Source: Thalassobacillus sp043497085
Lineage (GTDB): Bacteria > Bacillota > Bacilli > Bacillales > Halobacillaceae
Strand: one strand, 5' to 3'
Assembly (NCBI GenBank): GCA_043497085.1
Contig: JBIEKI010000001.1
DNA: 64,000 bases
Shown: one piece after another, positions 53,183 through 62,484 of the stretch
Layout of the letters: each line of letters begins with the position of its first letter
How positions within the stretch are numbered: the first letter of the stretch is position 1
Made by a program: the position numbers and the translations under genes
The notes under the pieces: generated by a model
The model's input: the letters and a program-made list of their open reading frames with translations, nothing else
The model's database searches: none
What the model was told of the DNA's origin: nothing

Positions 53183-54229
53183 ATGAAACGGATTACTTTT
53201 ATTGGTCCTGTATCCCCCCCTGTAAGTGGGCCTGGAATAAAAAATTCATTCTTATTAAATTCATTGATAGATAAACATGGAAACATAAAAGTAGTTAATA
53301 CAATTGGGTGGAAGAAAAAGATATTTAAACTATTAAAGGAATTATTTAGAGATAGAAACGACAGGGTTGTATTATCAATATCAAGACGGGGGAGGTTTAT
53401 TTTTCTACCATGTTTATTTTTGGTGAAAAAAATTCGGAAAAACTTTAAATACATTTTAATACCAGCAGGAGGAGGAACGTATCAAGAAGTAAATAAATTA
53501 AATATATTTTTCAAAAAGCTTATAATACTTGCACTTAAGAATTGTGATTATATATATGTAGAATCGCATCAGCTAAAAAAAGATTTAACAACTAAGTTTG
53601 GTTTGAACAATGTGAAATATTTACCTAATTTCAAAACTGTCAAACTTGAAACACCATCAAATTTTAAAAAAACAAATAAAGATCCTATTCGACTAGTATA
53701 TCTCTCAAGAGTTAGAAAATTAAAGGGAGTGGAGATTTCTCTTGAAGCAATAGCAAAAATATCGGGTGAAACAAGTAAGAATATTACGTATGATATTTAT
53801 GGCCCTATAGAAATCGGATATGAAGAGACATTTTTAAATAAACTTCAAGATTATCCTTTTGCAAGTTACAAAGGACCGGTGGAAATTTCAAAAGTAGCGG
53901 AAGTTTTGAGCCATTATGATGCTTTCGTTTTTCCTACATACCATCCGGATGAAGGCTTCCCTGGTGTTATTATTGATGCATTTATGGCTGGATTACCCGT
54001 AATTGCAACATCAAATAATTCAAATGGTGAGATTGTAAAAAACAATATAAATGGTTATTTGGTCGAGCCGCAAAATGTAAATGATTTAGCGGATGGAATT
54101 TTGAAAATAGTTGAACACGCTGAAATTAGGGGAAAAATGAGGGAAAATAATTATAAGGAAGCTGAAAAGTACGATGTTGATACTTTAATAGAAAAATTAT
54201 TAAGTGAATTGAGATTGAAACAATGGTAA
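53183..54229 (+). CDS. GT4-family glycosyltransferase
   Basis: GT-B glycosyltransferase of 348 residues. N-terminal ITFIGPVSPPVSGPGIKNSF, C-terminal LVYLSRVRKLKGVEIS, YDIYGPIEIGYEE, and donor motif YHPDEGFPGVIIDAFMAGLPVIA (E-x7-[ED]). The ATG at 53183 follows AGAGGAAG at good spacing. AT-rich. Probably builds the repeat unit of the exopolysaccharide. Confidence 0.8.
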   Translation: MKRITFIGPVSPPVSGPGIKNSFLLNSLIDKHGNIKVVNTIGWKKKIFKLLKELFRDRNDRVVLSISRRGRFIFLPCLFLVKKIRKNFKYILIPAGGGTYQEVNKLNIFFKKLIILALKNCDYIYVESHQLKKDLTTKFGLNNVKYLPNFKTVKLETPSNFKKTNKDPIRLVYLSRVRKLKGVEISLEAIAKISGETSKNITYDIYGPIEIGYEETFLNKLQDYPFASYKGPVEISKVAEVLSHYDAFVFPTYHPDEGFPGVIIDAFMAGLPVIATSNNSNGEIVKNNINGYLVEPQNVNDLADGILKIVEHAEIRGKMRENNYKEAEKYDVDTLIEKLLSELRLKQW

Positions 54230-54284
54230 AAAAAAGAGAACAGGTTTTATTATTAATAATATTGAAATTATAGGAGTGAAAGAA

Positions 54285-55490
54285 TTGTCCAAAAAGATTG
54301 CTTCATTAGTATTTGCTTATGGTTTGAAAAATGGAGGGGATATGGCAATTACACTGGGAGCTATTCAACAATTGTTAAATGCAGGATATGAAGTTAATGC
54401 GTATTCATTATTTGATAAAAAAAACAAGGAATATGAAAAAAGTAAGAAATATTTAGAGCAATTATTCCCTGAAATAAAAGTCCATGAATCTCCGTTTTCT
54501 TTAAATAGAGAAGGGGGTAAGTTCAATAAGCTAAAGGCGTATGTATTAGGTTTATTAACTATTATAGGCGTACAAAAAAAAAGAGATTTTTATAATAAGA
54601 TAAAAGAGTCAGATGTATTGTATTTTAATGGAGGAAACCTTTTTCGGTCAGAATCATTTACTGATTATACAAGGTTATTAGCATTAATGTACCCTTTAAA
54701 AATCGCTAGAAAACTTAACCTCCCATATTTCATTCTTCCGCAATCTGCTTCAACTATAGATTCTATTGGTAGGTTAATATTAAAAAAAAATTTACAAAAA
54801 GCTCAAATTGTATGGACTCGTGAAAAAACGAGCTATAATTATCTAAAAAAATGTATACCTGACATAAATATTAAGTCAACTGTTGATTTGGCATTTTTTA
54901 TAGAAAATACTCCTTTTTCCAATGTTAATAATCTAGTTAGTAATTGTTCTAATAAGAGAAAAGTAGCTTTTACTATTAGGACTCAAACGGTGGGTGACTT
55001 AAAACAGATAGATAAAGAGAAATATGACCAAATTGTTTCATTAATAAAAAGGTCCATAGTTACGCTTTTAAAAACTGGATCCTACGAAGTTATATTAATT
55101 ATTCAAACTAAAAAGGATAAAGAGGTTACCACTTCCCTATACGAGAAAATAAGTAATGAATTTAATTACATACATTTAATTGAAGAATATGATGCATTAA
55201 AATTGATTAATATATATAAACATTGTGATGTGTTGTTAGGTATGAGGTTACATTCAATTATACTTGCTCTGTTATCAGGTACACCGGCTGTGGGCTACTT
55301 TGACGAAACATGGGGATTTAAAAATCCTGGTTTAATGAATAAATTTAATATGCCTTACTACCTCATTAGCAATGATACAACTGATTTAGTTGCAAAAGTC
55401 CAGGAATTAGCAAGTAATAAAGAAATAATAACAAAACAAATTGAAAAAATTATAGATGAAGAGAAAAATATGTTTACCACCTATCTTTAA
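54285..55490 (+). CDS. Polysaccharide pyruvyltransferase family protein
   Basis: A 401-residue protein of the CsaB/WcaK family (PF04230). NGGDMAITLGAIQQLLNAG is the N-terminal motif, DVLYFNGGNLFRSESF and MRLHSIILALLSGTPAVGYF (conserved HSxI) are the family core. It transfers pyruvate from phosphoenolpyruvate to a sugar as a ketal, giving the polymer negative charge. AGGAG lies 8 bases before the TTG at 54285; the GTG at 54276 overlaps the box. Confidence 0.82.
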   Translation: MSKKIASLVFAYGLKNGGDMAITLGAIQQLLNAGYEVNAYSLFDKKNKEYEKSKKYLEQLFPEIKVHESPFSLNREGGKFNKLKAYVLGLLTIIGVQKKRDFYNKIKESDVLYFNGGNLFRSESFTDYTRLLALMYPLKIARKLNLPYFILPQSASTIDSIGRLILKKNLQKAQIVWTREKTSYNYLKKCIPDINIKSTVDLAFFIENTPFSNVNNLVSNCSNKRKVAFTIRTQTVGDLKQIDKEKYDQIVSLIKRSIVTLLKTGSYEVILIIQTKKDKEVTTSLYEKISNEFNYIHLIEEYDALKLINIYKHCDVLLGMRLHSIILALLSGTPAVGYFDETWGFKNPGLMNKFNMPYYLISNDTTDLVAKVQELASNKEIITKQIEKIIDEEKNMFTTYL

Positions 55491-55557
55491 CTATATAAGA
55501 ATGAACCCATATTATCTCGTAGATACTACCTGAAAATATTAGAAAGGAATGAAAAAA

Positions 55558-56838
55558 ATGAAAAATAATAAACTATGTGTCGTAGGACTAGGTTATATAG
55601 GTCTACCAACAGCTGCAGTTTTTGCTGAAAATGATTGGGAAGTAACAGGGGTGGATATTGATCCTATAGCTGTGGACGAAATAAATAGAGGAAAAGCTCA
55701 TATTAAAGAAAATGGTTTAGATGAAGTAGTAGGAAGAGTTGTAGAGGAGGGGAAACTTGTAGCAAGAATGTCACCGGTTGAAGCAGATGTGTTTATAATT
55801 GCTGTACCAACACCACATAATGAAGATTTAACAGCAAATCTTCATTATGTAGAAAATGCAATAAAATCACTGCTACCTGTATTAAAGAAAGATAATATAA
55901 TAATAGTAGAATCAACAATACCACCAAGAACTACTAGAGATGTGGTTGAACCTATTTTAAGACAAGCAGGTTTTATATCAGGCGATGATATCTATTTAGC
56001 ACATTGTCCTGAAAGAGTTTTACCAGGGAAAATTCTTGTAGAACTTTATGAAAATAACAGAATTGTAGGCGGAATAAATACTGTTTCAGCTAAAAGGGCA
56101 GCTGATGTGTATCGTACTTTTGTTAAAGGAAAAGTGATAGAAACAACTGCTGAAAGTGCAGAGATGGCAAAACTTATGGAGAATACTTATCGAGATGTTA
56201 ACATTGCCTTGGCAAATGAATTAACCAAGATATCTGAAGGGCTAGATATAGATGCGCTTGAAGTTATCTCTCTAGCGAATGAACATCCAAGGGTAAACAT
56301 ACACCAGCCAGGACCAGGTGTTGGAGGACATTGTCTAGCTGTAGATCCATATTTTATTATTGAAAAAGCTAATGAAAAAGCTAGGTTAATCTCCGAAGCT
56401 AGATCTATTAACAACTCAATGCCACAATTTGTTATTAACCAGGTAAAAAAAGTAACAGATAAGTCATCCAAAATTGCTGTGTGTGGACTGGCATATAAGG
56501 GGAATGTTGACGATGTTCGTGAAAGTCCTGCTATTAAAGTTGTAGAAGAGTTATTAAGTGAAAATTATGAAGTACAAATATATGATCCGCACGTTAAACA
56601 AGAAAAAGTAGGATTTAAACTGTCTACGTATCAAGAAGCTCTACAAGATGCTGACATTATGTTAATTTTAACTGACCATAAAGAATTTGAAAATCTTAAT
56701 TGGATGGATATTTCACTCTTGATGCGCACTCCAATCGTAGTAGACACTAAAAATTGCGTGAAGAATATCAATAGGAAAGAAAACTATTATAATTTTGGAA
56801 ACTTGCATGAATTAAGGAAAAGTAAATTATATGTTTAG
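55558..56838 (+). CDS. wecC: UDP-N-acetyl-D-mannosamine dehydrogenase-like enzyme
   Basis: NAD-dependent UDP-sugar 6-dehydrogenase of 426 residues. VVGLGYIGLPTAAVFAEN is the NAD loop, AHCPERVLPGK and ETTAESAEMAKLMENTYRDV contain active-site residues, and GPGVGGHCLAVDPYFI carries the catalytic Cys in the WecC-type context. It oxidises UDP-ManNAc (or UDP-GlcNAc) to the uronic acid. AAAGGA sits 9 bases before the ATG at 55558; the ATG at 55549 is too close. Such enzymes are frequent targets of BY-kinases. The epimerase WecB is not in the window. Confidence 0.87.
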   Translation: MKNNKLCVVGLGYIGLPTAAVFAENDWEVTGVDIDPIAVDEINRGKAHIKENGLDEVVGRVVEEGKLVARMSPVEADVFIIAVPTPHNEDLTANLHYVENAIKSLLPVLKKDNIIIVESTIPPRTTRDVVEPILRQAGFISGDDIYLAHCPERVLPGKILVELYENNRIVGGINTVSAKRAADVYRTFVKGKVIETTAESAEMAKLMENTYRDVNIALANELTKISEGLDIDALEVISLANEHPRVNIHQPGPGVGGHCLAVDPYFIIEKANEKARLISEARSINNSMPQFVINQVKKVTDKSSKIAVCGLAYKGNVDDVRESPAIKVVEELLSENYEVQIYDPHVKQEKVGFKLSTYQEALQDADIMLILTDHKEFENLNWMDISLLMRTPIVVDTKNCVKNINRKENYYNFGNLHELRKSKLYV

Positions 56839-56880
56839 TTATCTTGATTTTTAATAATTAAAAAAGAAGTGTGTTTTATT

Positions 56881-58764
56881 ATGTTAAATAAATTTAGAAA
56901 TTATTGGTTGCTAATGTCCAGAATGAACTTTACGCAAATTTACTATAGATTTATCAAAATTATTAAGTTTAACCTTATATATCCAAAATGGGGAAAGAAA
57001 CTTTTCCCATTTTATGATTTGGAAAGGTACTATGAAAATCAAATTAATCATTTTTATAAATGGGAAGATTTCAACGTAATTCAGAACGATACTACCTATA
57101 AAAAGGATAGAATTAGTGAGGCTGAAAAAATATGTGACTTAAACTTTACTTTTATAAATACTTCCCATAAATTTAAAGGACCTATTGATTGGAATATCGG
57201 TACAAATAAAGATAAATTATGGGTTTTTTACTTAAATTATTTTGAATTCTTAGTGGTCTTAATTGAAGCCTACCAGTTTACTAAAAATAAAAAATACATA
57301 TTTTTTGCAATGAAACTGGTGGACAACTGGATAGATAATACAAGTCCGGGTCAAAGAAATTCATGGGAACCTTATACAATTTCACTTAGGTTAATTTCCT
57401 GGTCCTATTTATGGGAAATTTTACAGAAGAGTAATTATGAATTATATACAGGATTTAGGGGGAAATTTATCGGGTCAATTAAACAGCAAGCTGATTTTTT
57501 GTATTCAAACCTTGAAAAAGATCTGGCAAACAACCATTATACTGCCAATGGAAAAACTTTGTTTTGGGTAGGTATAACTTTTCCATTTATCAATAATTCA
57601 AGAAAATATTTAAATAAGGGGATTGAAATTCTACTTTCGCAACTTTTAAAGGAAGTACGTGAAGATGGATCTCAATATGAAAACTCCACTAGTTATCAAG
57701 TGATGACAGCAAAAGATTACTTAGAAGTACTAGTATATGCCAATAAGAACAATATCTCTTTACCCAAGGAATTAAGCATATATACTGAAAAAATGCTGGA
57801 TTATATCATAGCTTTAATAAAACCAGACAAATCATTACCACTGCTAAATGATGCTGTGAAAGATTATCCAATAAATGCAAATGAATTATTAGCAGTTGGG
57901 GCAGTGTTCTTTAATAGAAAAGATTTTAAATTTGCAGCCGGAGAAGTAACCCCTTATTATTTATTAAAAATATTTGGGAACGACGGTCTGGACATATTAA
58001 GAAGTATGCCTGAATCCACTCCTAATTATAAGTCATTATTGTTAGAAGGATCTAATTATGGAGTAATGAGGAGTGGTTGGGAAAATGGCAGTTCTTATTT
58101 TTTATTTGATGCGGGGGATATTGGCCCTGAACATAATGCTGGTCATGCCCATGCGGACAGCCTGAGCATTTTTCTACATGCAAATAATGAAGATATCTTT
58201 GTTGACCCCGGGACATATGAATATAAAGCAGGTCAAAAGAGGGACTATTACAGAAGCACTCAATCTCATAATACTATTGAAATTGAAAATGAAGATCAGA
58301 CTACTTTTTGGGGTGCCTTTAGACCAGGGTATATTGCAAGGAGTAAACTACTTTCAGTTGATTTTAATTCTAATAAAGAATCTTTTAGCGGATTGCATGA
58401 TGGGTATAAGAGATTGAAACTAGATGTAACCCATAGAAGAGATGTGTCTTGGGATAAAGGTACCAAGTGGTATTTGAAAGATAGTCTAACTGGCGAAGGC
58501 ATAATTAAGGGGAAGTTATATTTTCAAATAGGAAAGACTTGTAAAAGTGTGAAAATATCTAATGAAGGCTGTGAACTAATCTTTAATAATTCAGTTGTGT
58601 TTCTAGAGTTTACTTCTAATAATAAAATTGCCTTAGAAAAAGAAAAAGCATGGATATCAGAAGAGTGGAAAAATGAAATTAAATCTGAAAAAATTGTGGT
58701 CTCCTTTGAAGCTATTTCGCCAATTGTAGTGGAAACTAAAATAATAGTAAAAAATAAAACTTGA
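56881..58764 (+). CDS. Heparinase II/III-like polysaccharide lyase
   Basis: A 627-residue protein with the two-part heparinase II/III architecture: an alpha-toroid N-terminal domain (about 60-350, with DNTSPGQRNSWEPYTISLR and NNHYTANGKTLFWVGI) and a beta-sheet domain (about 380-620) with GPEHNAGHAHADSLSIF and DPGTYEYKAGQKRDYYRST. The family cleaves uronic-acid-containing polysaccharides by beta-elimination. No signal peptide is evident, so it may act inside the cell or be released otherwise. Frequent in capsule clusters, where its role (trimming, quality control or termination) is not established. Confidence 0.82.
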   Translation: MLNKFRNYWLLMSRMNFTQIYYRFIKIIKFNLIYPKWGKKLFPFYDLERYYENQINHFYKWEDFNVIQNDTTYKKDRISEAEKICDLNFTFINTSHKFKGPIDWNIGTNKDKLWVFYLNYFEFLVVLIEAYQFTKNKKYIFFAMKLVDNWIDNTSPGQRNSWEPYTISLRLISWSYLWEILQKSNYELYTGFRGKFIGSIKQQADFLYSNLEKDLANNHYTANGKTLFWVGITFPFINNSRKYLNKGIEILLSQLLKEVREDGSQYENSTSYQVMTAKDYLEVLVYANKNNISLPKELSIYTEKMLDYIIALIKPDKSLPLLNDAVKDYPINANELLAVGAVFFNRKDFKFAAGEVTPYYLLKIFGNDGLDILRSMPESTPNYKSLLLEGSNYGVMRSGWENGSSYFLFDAGDIGPEHNAGHAHADSLSIFLHANNEDIFVDPGTYEYKAGQKRDYYRSTQSHNTIEIENEDQTTFWGAFRPGYIARSKLLSVDFNSNKESFSGLHDGYKRLKLDVTHRRDVSWDKGTKWYLKDSLTGEGIIKGKLYFQIGKTCKSVKISNEGCELIFNNSVVFLEFTSNNKIALEKEKAWISEEWKNEIKSEKIVVSFEAISPIVVETKIIVKNKT

Positions 58765-58787
58765 TGTTATTTGAAAGGTGCATTTTA

Positions 58788-59969
58788 ATGAAAAAAAGAG
58801 CGTTATTGATTTCTCAATACTTTCCTCCAGATATTAACGCAGCTTCATTCAGAATTAATGATTTATATAATGCCTTGCTGAGTAAAAAATATGAGGTAAC
58901 AGTAGTTACGTCTTATCCACAAAAAGCGGAAGTTGAAACAACCAAAGAAATAAAAAATATTCACAGGATAAAATTGGGGAAAGTTGACAAAAAATCTTTC
59001 TTCAACTACTTAAAAAACTTCTTTGGTTTTATGTTTAAATCTACATTTTATTCTTTATTTCATTTACGAAGAGAAAAGTATGATTATATTATAGTGACTT
59101 CTCCGCCTTTATTTGTAGCAGTTGGCGGGATGATAGCATCACTAGTGAAAAGGAGCAAATTGATAATCGATATAAGAGATCTATGGCCTGACTCGGCTGT
59201 TTCAGCAGGTATGTTAAAATCTGATGGGTTATTATATAAAGTCACCAAAAAATTAGAAAAGCTTTTATATAAAAAAGCCGATATAATTACCTGTGTTTCC
59301 AAACCAATGAGGGACTATATATATGAAGAATCAAAAAACTCTAATATTCATGTGTTATATAATGGTATATCTCCCGAAACTCTAGAAAATCCACCGAGGG
59401 TTGAAGAGAGACAAAATATTGAGAAAGTAACGATAGGATATGCAGGTAATATTGGTATTGTACAAAATATGGGGGTTATTTTAAAGGTTTCTCAATTATT
59501 AGAGCAATATGATGTAAACTCAATATTCGAATTCATTATTATTGGAGATGGAATCGAACGTAAGAGGTTGGAAAAGGATGCGAAAGAATTAGGGTTGCAA
59601 AATATAATATTTACGGGTGCATTATCCAAAAAAGATGTAATAAGTAAGCTGAACAATGTTGATGTTTTATTTCTAAGCTTAAAAGAGGACGCTACTTTAG
59701 ATAAAACTATTCCCTCCAAATTATTTGATTACCTATTGAACAATAAACCGATTATTACGAGTATTAAAGGAGAGGGTAGAAAAATACTAAATGATTTGGG
59801 GAGTACCTTGTTTTTTGAACCTAGTAGCCCTGAGAGCTTAGCCAACGCAATATTAGAGTATACCAAAGATAAAAGGTCGTACGATAAGGCTGCCAAAAAT
59901 AATAGAGAGTATGTAATTAAAAATTATAATCGAGAAAAAGGTTTTAAGGAATTTTTGGAAAGAATTTAA
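58788..59969 (+). CDS. WbuB-like GT4 glycosyltransferase
   Basis: GT-B glycosyltransferase of 393 residues of the WbuB/FucNAc-transferase type. LLISQYFPPDINAASFRIND, IIDIRDLWPDSAVSAGML (a WbuB hallmark), IGYAGNIGIVQNM, and TIPSKLFDYLLNNKPIITSI are family features. The ATG at 58788 has AAAGGTG 7 bases upstream. Follows the lyase gene by 23 bases. WbuB-type enzymes use UDP-FucNAc-like donors, which would fit the 4,6-dehydratase upstream; this is inference. Confidence 0.83.
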   Translation: MKKRALLISQYFPPDINAASFRINDLYNALLSKKYEVTVVTSYPQKAEVETTKEIKNIHRIKLGKVDKKSFFNYLKNFFGFMFKSTFYSLFHLRREKYDYIIVTSPPLFVAVGGMIASLVKRSKLIIDIRDLWPDSAVSAGMLKSDGLLYKVTKKLEKLLYKKADIITCVSKPMRDYIYEESKNSNIHVLYNGISPETLENPPRVEERQNIEKVTIGYAGNIGIVQNMGVILKVSQLLEQYDVNSIFEFIIIGDGIERKRLEKDAKELGLQNIIFTGALSKKDVISKLNNVDVLFLSLKEDATLDKTIPSKLFDYLLNNKPIITSIKGEGRKILNDLGSTLFFEPSSPESLANAILEYTKDKRSYDKAAKNNREYVIKNYNREKGFKEFLERI

Positions 59970-60105
59970 TATACTATTTGACTTCTCAATTATATATACA
60001 AGAATTATATGCCTTGTATTTTTTTATAATTAATGTTGTACAAGTGAAATATAGTACAAGTAATTATAACAAGCGTGGAAGAATTTGTTTTAAAGGAAGT
60101 CTTCA

Positions 60106-61398
60106 ATGAAAGGTTATATTTCAATATTATTAAAAAAACCATTTGTGCGAAGTGTTATGGTGATGTTTACTGGAACAGTTGCAGCTCAAGCTATCACCAT
60201 GGCTTTAATTCCATTAATTACTCGCTTATATGGTCCAGAAGTTTATGGATTAATGGGGGTATTTGTTTCAATTATAAGTATTATTACTCCGGTTGCTGCG
60301 TTAAGTTATCCTATTTCTATCGTACTCCCTAAGAGTGATATGGATGCGAAAAAACTAATTCGTTTATCTTTGTATATATCAGGAATATTCGCAATTGGTT
60401 CGGGAATTATATTATTGCTCCTTCACCAACCTATTGTTAAGTTGTTTAAGATAGGAACTATTGCGCCTTATTTATATTTAATTCCTTTGGTGGTTTTGTT
60501 TGCTGGTTTAGTACAAGTTGTAGAACAATGGCTAATTCGGAAAAGGAAATTTAAAATTACAGCAAAAGTAACGTTTTTGCAAGCTTTAATTTTACAAGGG
60601 AGCAAAGTGGGAATGGGTATTTTTTACCCATTTGCTGGTGTACTTATTACTATAACTGCCCTAGGTAATGCGCTTAAGTCTTTCTTAATGATTATAATGG
60701 AAAAAAGTTCACATTACCAAGAAACAAATGAATTAGATGAAGAGTCAAAAACTATTAAAGAACTTGCTAGAGAATATAAAGATTTTCCATTATATAGGGC
60801 TCCACAAGTTTTTTTAAATGCAATAACACAAGGCCTACCTATTTTAATATTGGTAACATTTTTTGGGCCTGCATCTGCTGGTTTTTATTCAGTCGGTAAA
60901 ACAGTTCTTGATGTTCCTTCTAGACTTATAGGAAAGGCCATAGGCGATGTATTTTATCCCCATATTTCTGAAGCAGCTAACAATGGGAAGAATCTTACCC
61001 AGTTAATTAAGAAAGCGACTACCAGCCTTTTAGCTACAGGTGTGATTCCATTTGGAATAATAATTTTATTTGGCCCTTGGCTTTTTGGCCTTGTATTTGG
61101 GGATAATTGGATGGTAGCCGGCGAATATGCGCGATGGACAGCACTTTGGGCTTTCATCATGTTTGTCTATCAACCGTGTATTAGAGCCTTACCCGTTTTA
61201 AATGAACAAGCATTACATTTATATTTTACTATAATTTCTTTAGTTACACGTGTAATCGCCTTAGCTGTTGGTTATTATGTATATTCCAGTGATGTTGTAG
61301 CAGTTGCCCTGTTTGGAGTTACAGGAGCAATCCTTAACATTATTTTGATTTTAATAACTTTACAAAAGAGCAAAAATTTTGATAAGATCAATCACTAA
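60106..61398 (+). CDS. Wzx-type polysaccharide flippase
   Basis: Polytopic MOP-superfamily protein of 430 residues with about 12 hydrophobic segments. The Polysacc_synt start MVMFTGTVAAQAITMALIP and ITRLYGPEVYGLMGVFVS, and WLIRKRKFKITAKVTFLQAL are Wzx features. It flips undecaprenyl-PP-linked repeat units across the membrane for the Wzy polymerase encoded at 51329. AAAGGAAG precedes the ATG. Confidence 0.86.
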   Translation: MKGYISILLKKPFVRSVMVMFTGTVAAQAITMALIPLITRLYGPEVYGLMGVFVSIISIITPVAALSYPISIVLPKSDMDAKKLIRLSLYISGIFAIGSGIILLLLHQPIVKLFKIGTIAPYLYLIPLVVLFAGLVQVVEQWLIRKRKFKITAKVTFLQALILQGSKVGMGIFYPFAGVLITITALGNALKSFLMIIMEKSSHYQETNELDEESKTIKELAREYKDFPLYRAPQVFLNAITQGLPILILVTFFGPASAGFYSVGKTVLDVPSRLIGKAIGDVFYPHISEAANNGKNLTQLIKKATTSLLATGVIPFGIIILFGPWLFGLVFGDNWMVAGEYARWTALWAFIMFVYQPCIRALPVLNEQALHLYFTIISLVTRVIALAVGYYVYSSDVVAVALFGVTGAILNIILILITLQKSKNFDKINH

Positions 61399-61473
61399 CA
61401 TTCTTGACTGAAATCCTTCACTTTATAACAAATTACAGAGATTAAATTATAAAAAAGGAAAGGTGCAATAAAG

Positions 61474-62484
61474 TTGGATATTAAAAATAAATTATACGAA
61501 GAATTACTCTATTTAGAAGGTTGTAAGAATACAGCTATTATGATAAGTGTTACTGCTAAAGACGATGTGAGGTTTAAAATTCTTCCAAGAAGAGGGGTAT
61601 TAAACATAACGATATCATGTTTTATGATTAATGATAAAAGTTTACTAAAAGAAACACTTTCTTTTTTTGACGGAAAAGTAGATTACGTTTACATAGATAT
61701 AGAGCAAAAGCAAGAAGTTAATTTATTTGAAGTAGCAAGAGAAGTTATCAGCGAATCAAAGTTAGTAACCGTCAAACCAAATGACAGTACTTTTGAAGCA
61801 TGTGATCTATTGTTAAGAAGGCAATTTAATGATGATCTAACTAACAAAAAGATAATAGTAATCGGGACTGGTAATTTAGCTAGTAAAATTGCGACAAGGT
61901 TGTCTGAAAGACAAGCAGACGTTTATATTCTTGGAAGATCTATAGAAAAAGAAAAGAGAAGTGTAGAAGCGTTGAATTTATTTTTGCCTAAAAACACCTC
62001 TTCAATACAAACTTTTAATAATTTTCCTCTCGACGTAAAAGCGGATGTAGTGGTTTCTTTTTTGTCTGGGGTATTTTCCAACGAAGATAGCCTATATCCA
62101 GTTATTGACAATTGCACTTTTATAGTTGATGGGGGTATTAATAACTTTAGTAGTGAGTTTATAAATAAAGCGCTTGCTAGTGACATTAAAATCACAAGAC
62201 TTGATACTAGAATAGCATTGCCTTATCAGATGTTATCACAATTTAAATACGTTCATAATTTTTTCGATGATGTGTTTGGAAAAGCTATAATCGAAAATAT
62301 ACCTATTGTATCTGGTGGGTTTATTGGGGCAGAAGGTACAATCATTGTGGATAATATTAATCAGCCAAAACAGGTTTTAGGTATAGCTGATGGTGCTGGA
62401 GGTGTAAAGAAAAATGAGCATCTTATTGAAAAAGACAAAAACAATATACAAAGAATCCAAGAGTTCATTTCAGCTAACCATTAA
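61474..62484 (+). CDS. Unassigned Rossmann-fold NAD(P)-binding protein of the polysaccharide locus
   Basis: A 336-residue protein I cannot assign. Residues 1-120 form an unfamiliar N-terminal domain (CKNTAIMISVTAKDD). From about 125 there is a Rossmann fold with KKIIVIGTGNLASKIATRLS and YILGRS, then KADVVVSFLSG, FIVDGGINNF, and a closing segment VSGGFIGAEGTIIVDNI. The layout recalls shikimate-dehydrogenase-like or glutamyl-tRNA-reductase-like oxidoreductases, but no catalytic residues can be placed. TTG start after GGAAAGG. It overlaps the sugar-transferase gene by 71 bases, so they are coupled. Very AT-rich. Confidence 0.6.
   Translation: MDIKNKLYEELLYLEGCKNTAIMISVTAKDDVRFKILPRRGVLNITISCFMINDKSLLKETLSFFDGKVDYVYIDIEQKQEVNLFEVAREVISESKLVTVKPNDSTFEACDLLLRRQFNDDLTNKKIIVIGTGNLASKIATRLSERQADVYILGRSIEKEKRSVEALNLFLPKNTSSIQTFNNFPLDVKADVVVSFLSGVFSNEDSLYPVIDNCTFIVDGGINNFSSEFINKALASDIKITRLDTRIALPYQMLSQFKYVHNFFDDVFGKAIIENIPIVSGGFIGAEGTIIVDNINQPKQVLGIADGAGGVKKNEHLIEKDKNNIQRIQEFISANH

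Noticed and set aside
60075..60332. An 85-codon frame overlapping the start of the flippase gene
   Set aside because: It is out of frame with the flippase and its composition (many Tyr, Cys and Ser) is that of a shifted reading of a hydrophobic gene.
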